Origin: CAYUCE01 sp964443275
GTDB taxonomy: Bacteria > Bipolaricaulota > Bipolaricaulia > CAYUCE01
Direction: 5' to 3'
Length of the DNA stretch: 64,000 nt
NCBI GenBank assembly: GCA_964443275.1
Contig: CAYUCE010000001.1
Span: 1 to 64,000, forward strand
Every line of letters starts with the position of its first letter. Position 1 is the first letter of the stretch. Made by a program: the position numbers and the translations under genes. Positions 63,887 to 64,000 of the stretch are shown one piece after another. Under the pieces are notes generated by a model. The model made no database searches. It saw nothing but the letters and a program-made list of their open reading frames with translations, and had not been told where the DNA came from.

Positions 63887-64000
63887 TTAGTATCTTTTAG
63901 TGAAAATATCCAGAGCTACATCATCTCTTTTGAACAGATATATCCACAAGGCCCCGGCCACAAATCCGCCAACGTGAGCAAAAAACGCCACCCCTCCGGC
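63887..64000 (-). CDS. Rhomboid-family intramembrane serine protease, C-terminal fragment
   Basis: The minus strand is open from the window edge to a TAA at 63889-63887, coding the last 37 residues. GGVAFFAHVGGFVAGALWIYLF is the helix-6 signature of rhomboids and includes the catalytic His. A short charged tail follows. The active-site Ser (GxSG) would lie outside the window. Confidence 0.8.
   Translation of the reverse strand, partial: AGGVAFFAHVGGFVAGALWIYLFKRDDVALDIFTKRY

Overview
The window comes from a bacterium, not an archaeon: it has a bacterial S10-spc-alpha ribosomal operon, bacterial RNA polymerase subunits and well-formed sigma-70 promoters. The gene set suggests an anaerobic, probably heat-adapted lineage that is not closely related to the usual model phyla. 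It encodes a 2-oxoacid:ferredoxin oxidoreductase, a tungstate ABC transporter, hydrogenase maturation proteins, a Cdc48/VCP-type AAA+ ATPase paired with Hsp20, a DUF763 protein, a Cas6 and an alkyltransferase-endonuclease V fusion. I cannot name the phylum from the sequence alone.

Layout. 1-3.4 kb: the start of a PP-loop protein, an HtrA protease, a PiT phosphate transporter and tRNA-Ser(UGA). 3.5-8 kb: a polar amino-acid ABC transporter (binding protein, permease, ATPase, second permease) followed by a cyclic-2,3-diphosphoglycerate-synthase-like protein. 8-12 kb: a site-2 protease, DUF763, a HTH-TOBE regulator and a solitary cas6. 12.4-19 kb: the tungstate transporter wtpABC, then hypB, hypA and hypF. 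18.9-20.9 kb: a cluster of secreted or membrane proteins, including a 28-residue Trp/Phe-rich microprotein. 21-27.9 kb: alkyltransferase-EndoV, Hsp20-Cdc48, HolA, and HAD, MBL and Nudix hydrolases. 27.9-31.9 kb: porBADG, an S1 protein and a zinc-ribbon protein. 32-35.9 kb: a Tat-exported ABC uptake system, NAD kinase and a small membrane protein. 35.9-54 kb: one long minus-strand translation block read from rpsL to rplQ, starting at a consensus promoter. 54-64 kb: rpoC without rpoB, an FmdB protein, a UvrD/PcrA helicase, a degenerate PP-loop protein, long HPF and the end of a rhomboid protease.

Functional links. The regulator at 10387 carries the same C-terminal ligand-binding tail as the transporter ATPase WtpC, so it is a good candidate for the tungstate/molybdate sensor of this region. 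The nearby hyp genes and the ferredoxin oxidoreductase fit a metabolism based on hydrogen, ferredoxin and tungsten.

The most unusual non-coding signal is a family of four palindromic elements at 11138, 15385, 37200 and 63687. All share CCAGCACT...AGTGCTGG ends, while the inner arms differ between copies but stay complementary. Two copies sit immediately before Shine-Dalgarno sequences, those of hypB and rpoA. Other oddities are a permease whose only start position is an ATA codon, several apparently leaderless genes, and the absence of rpoB, tuf and rpmD from their usual places.
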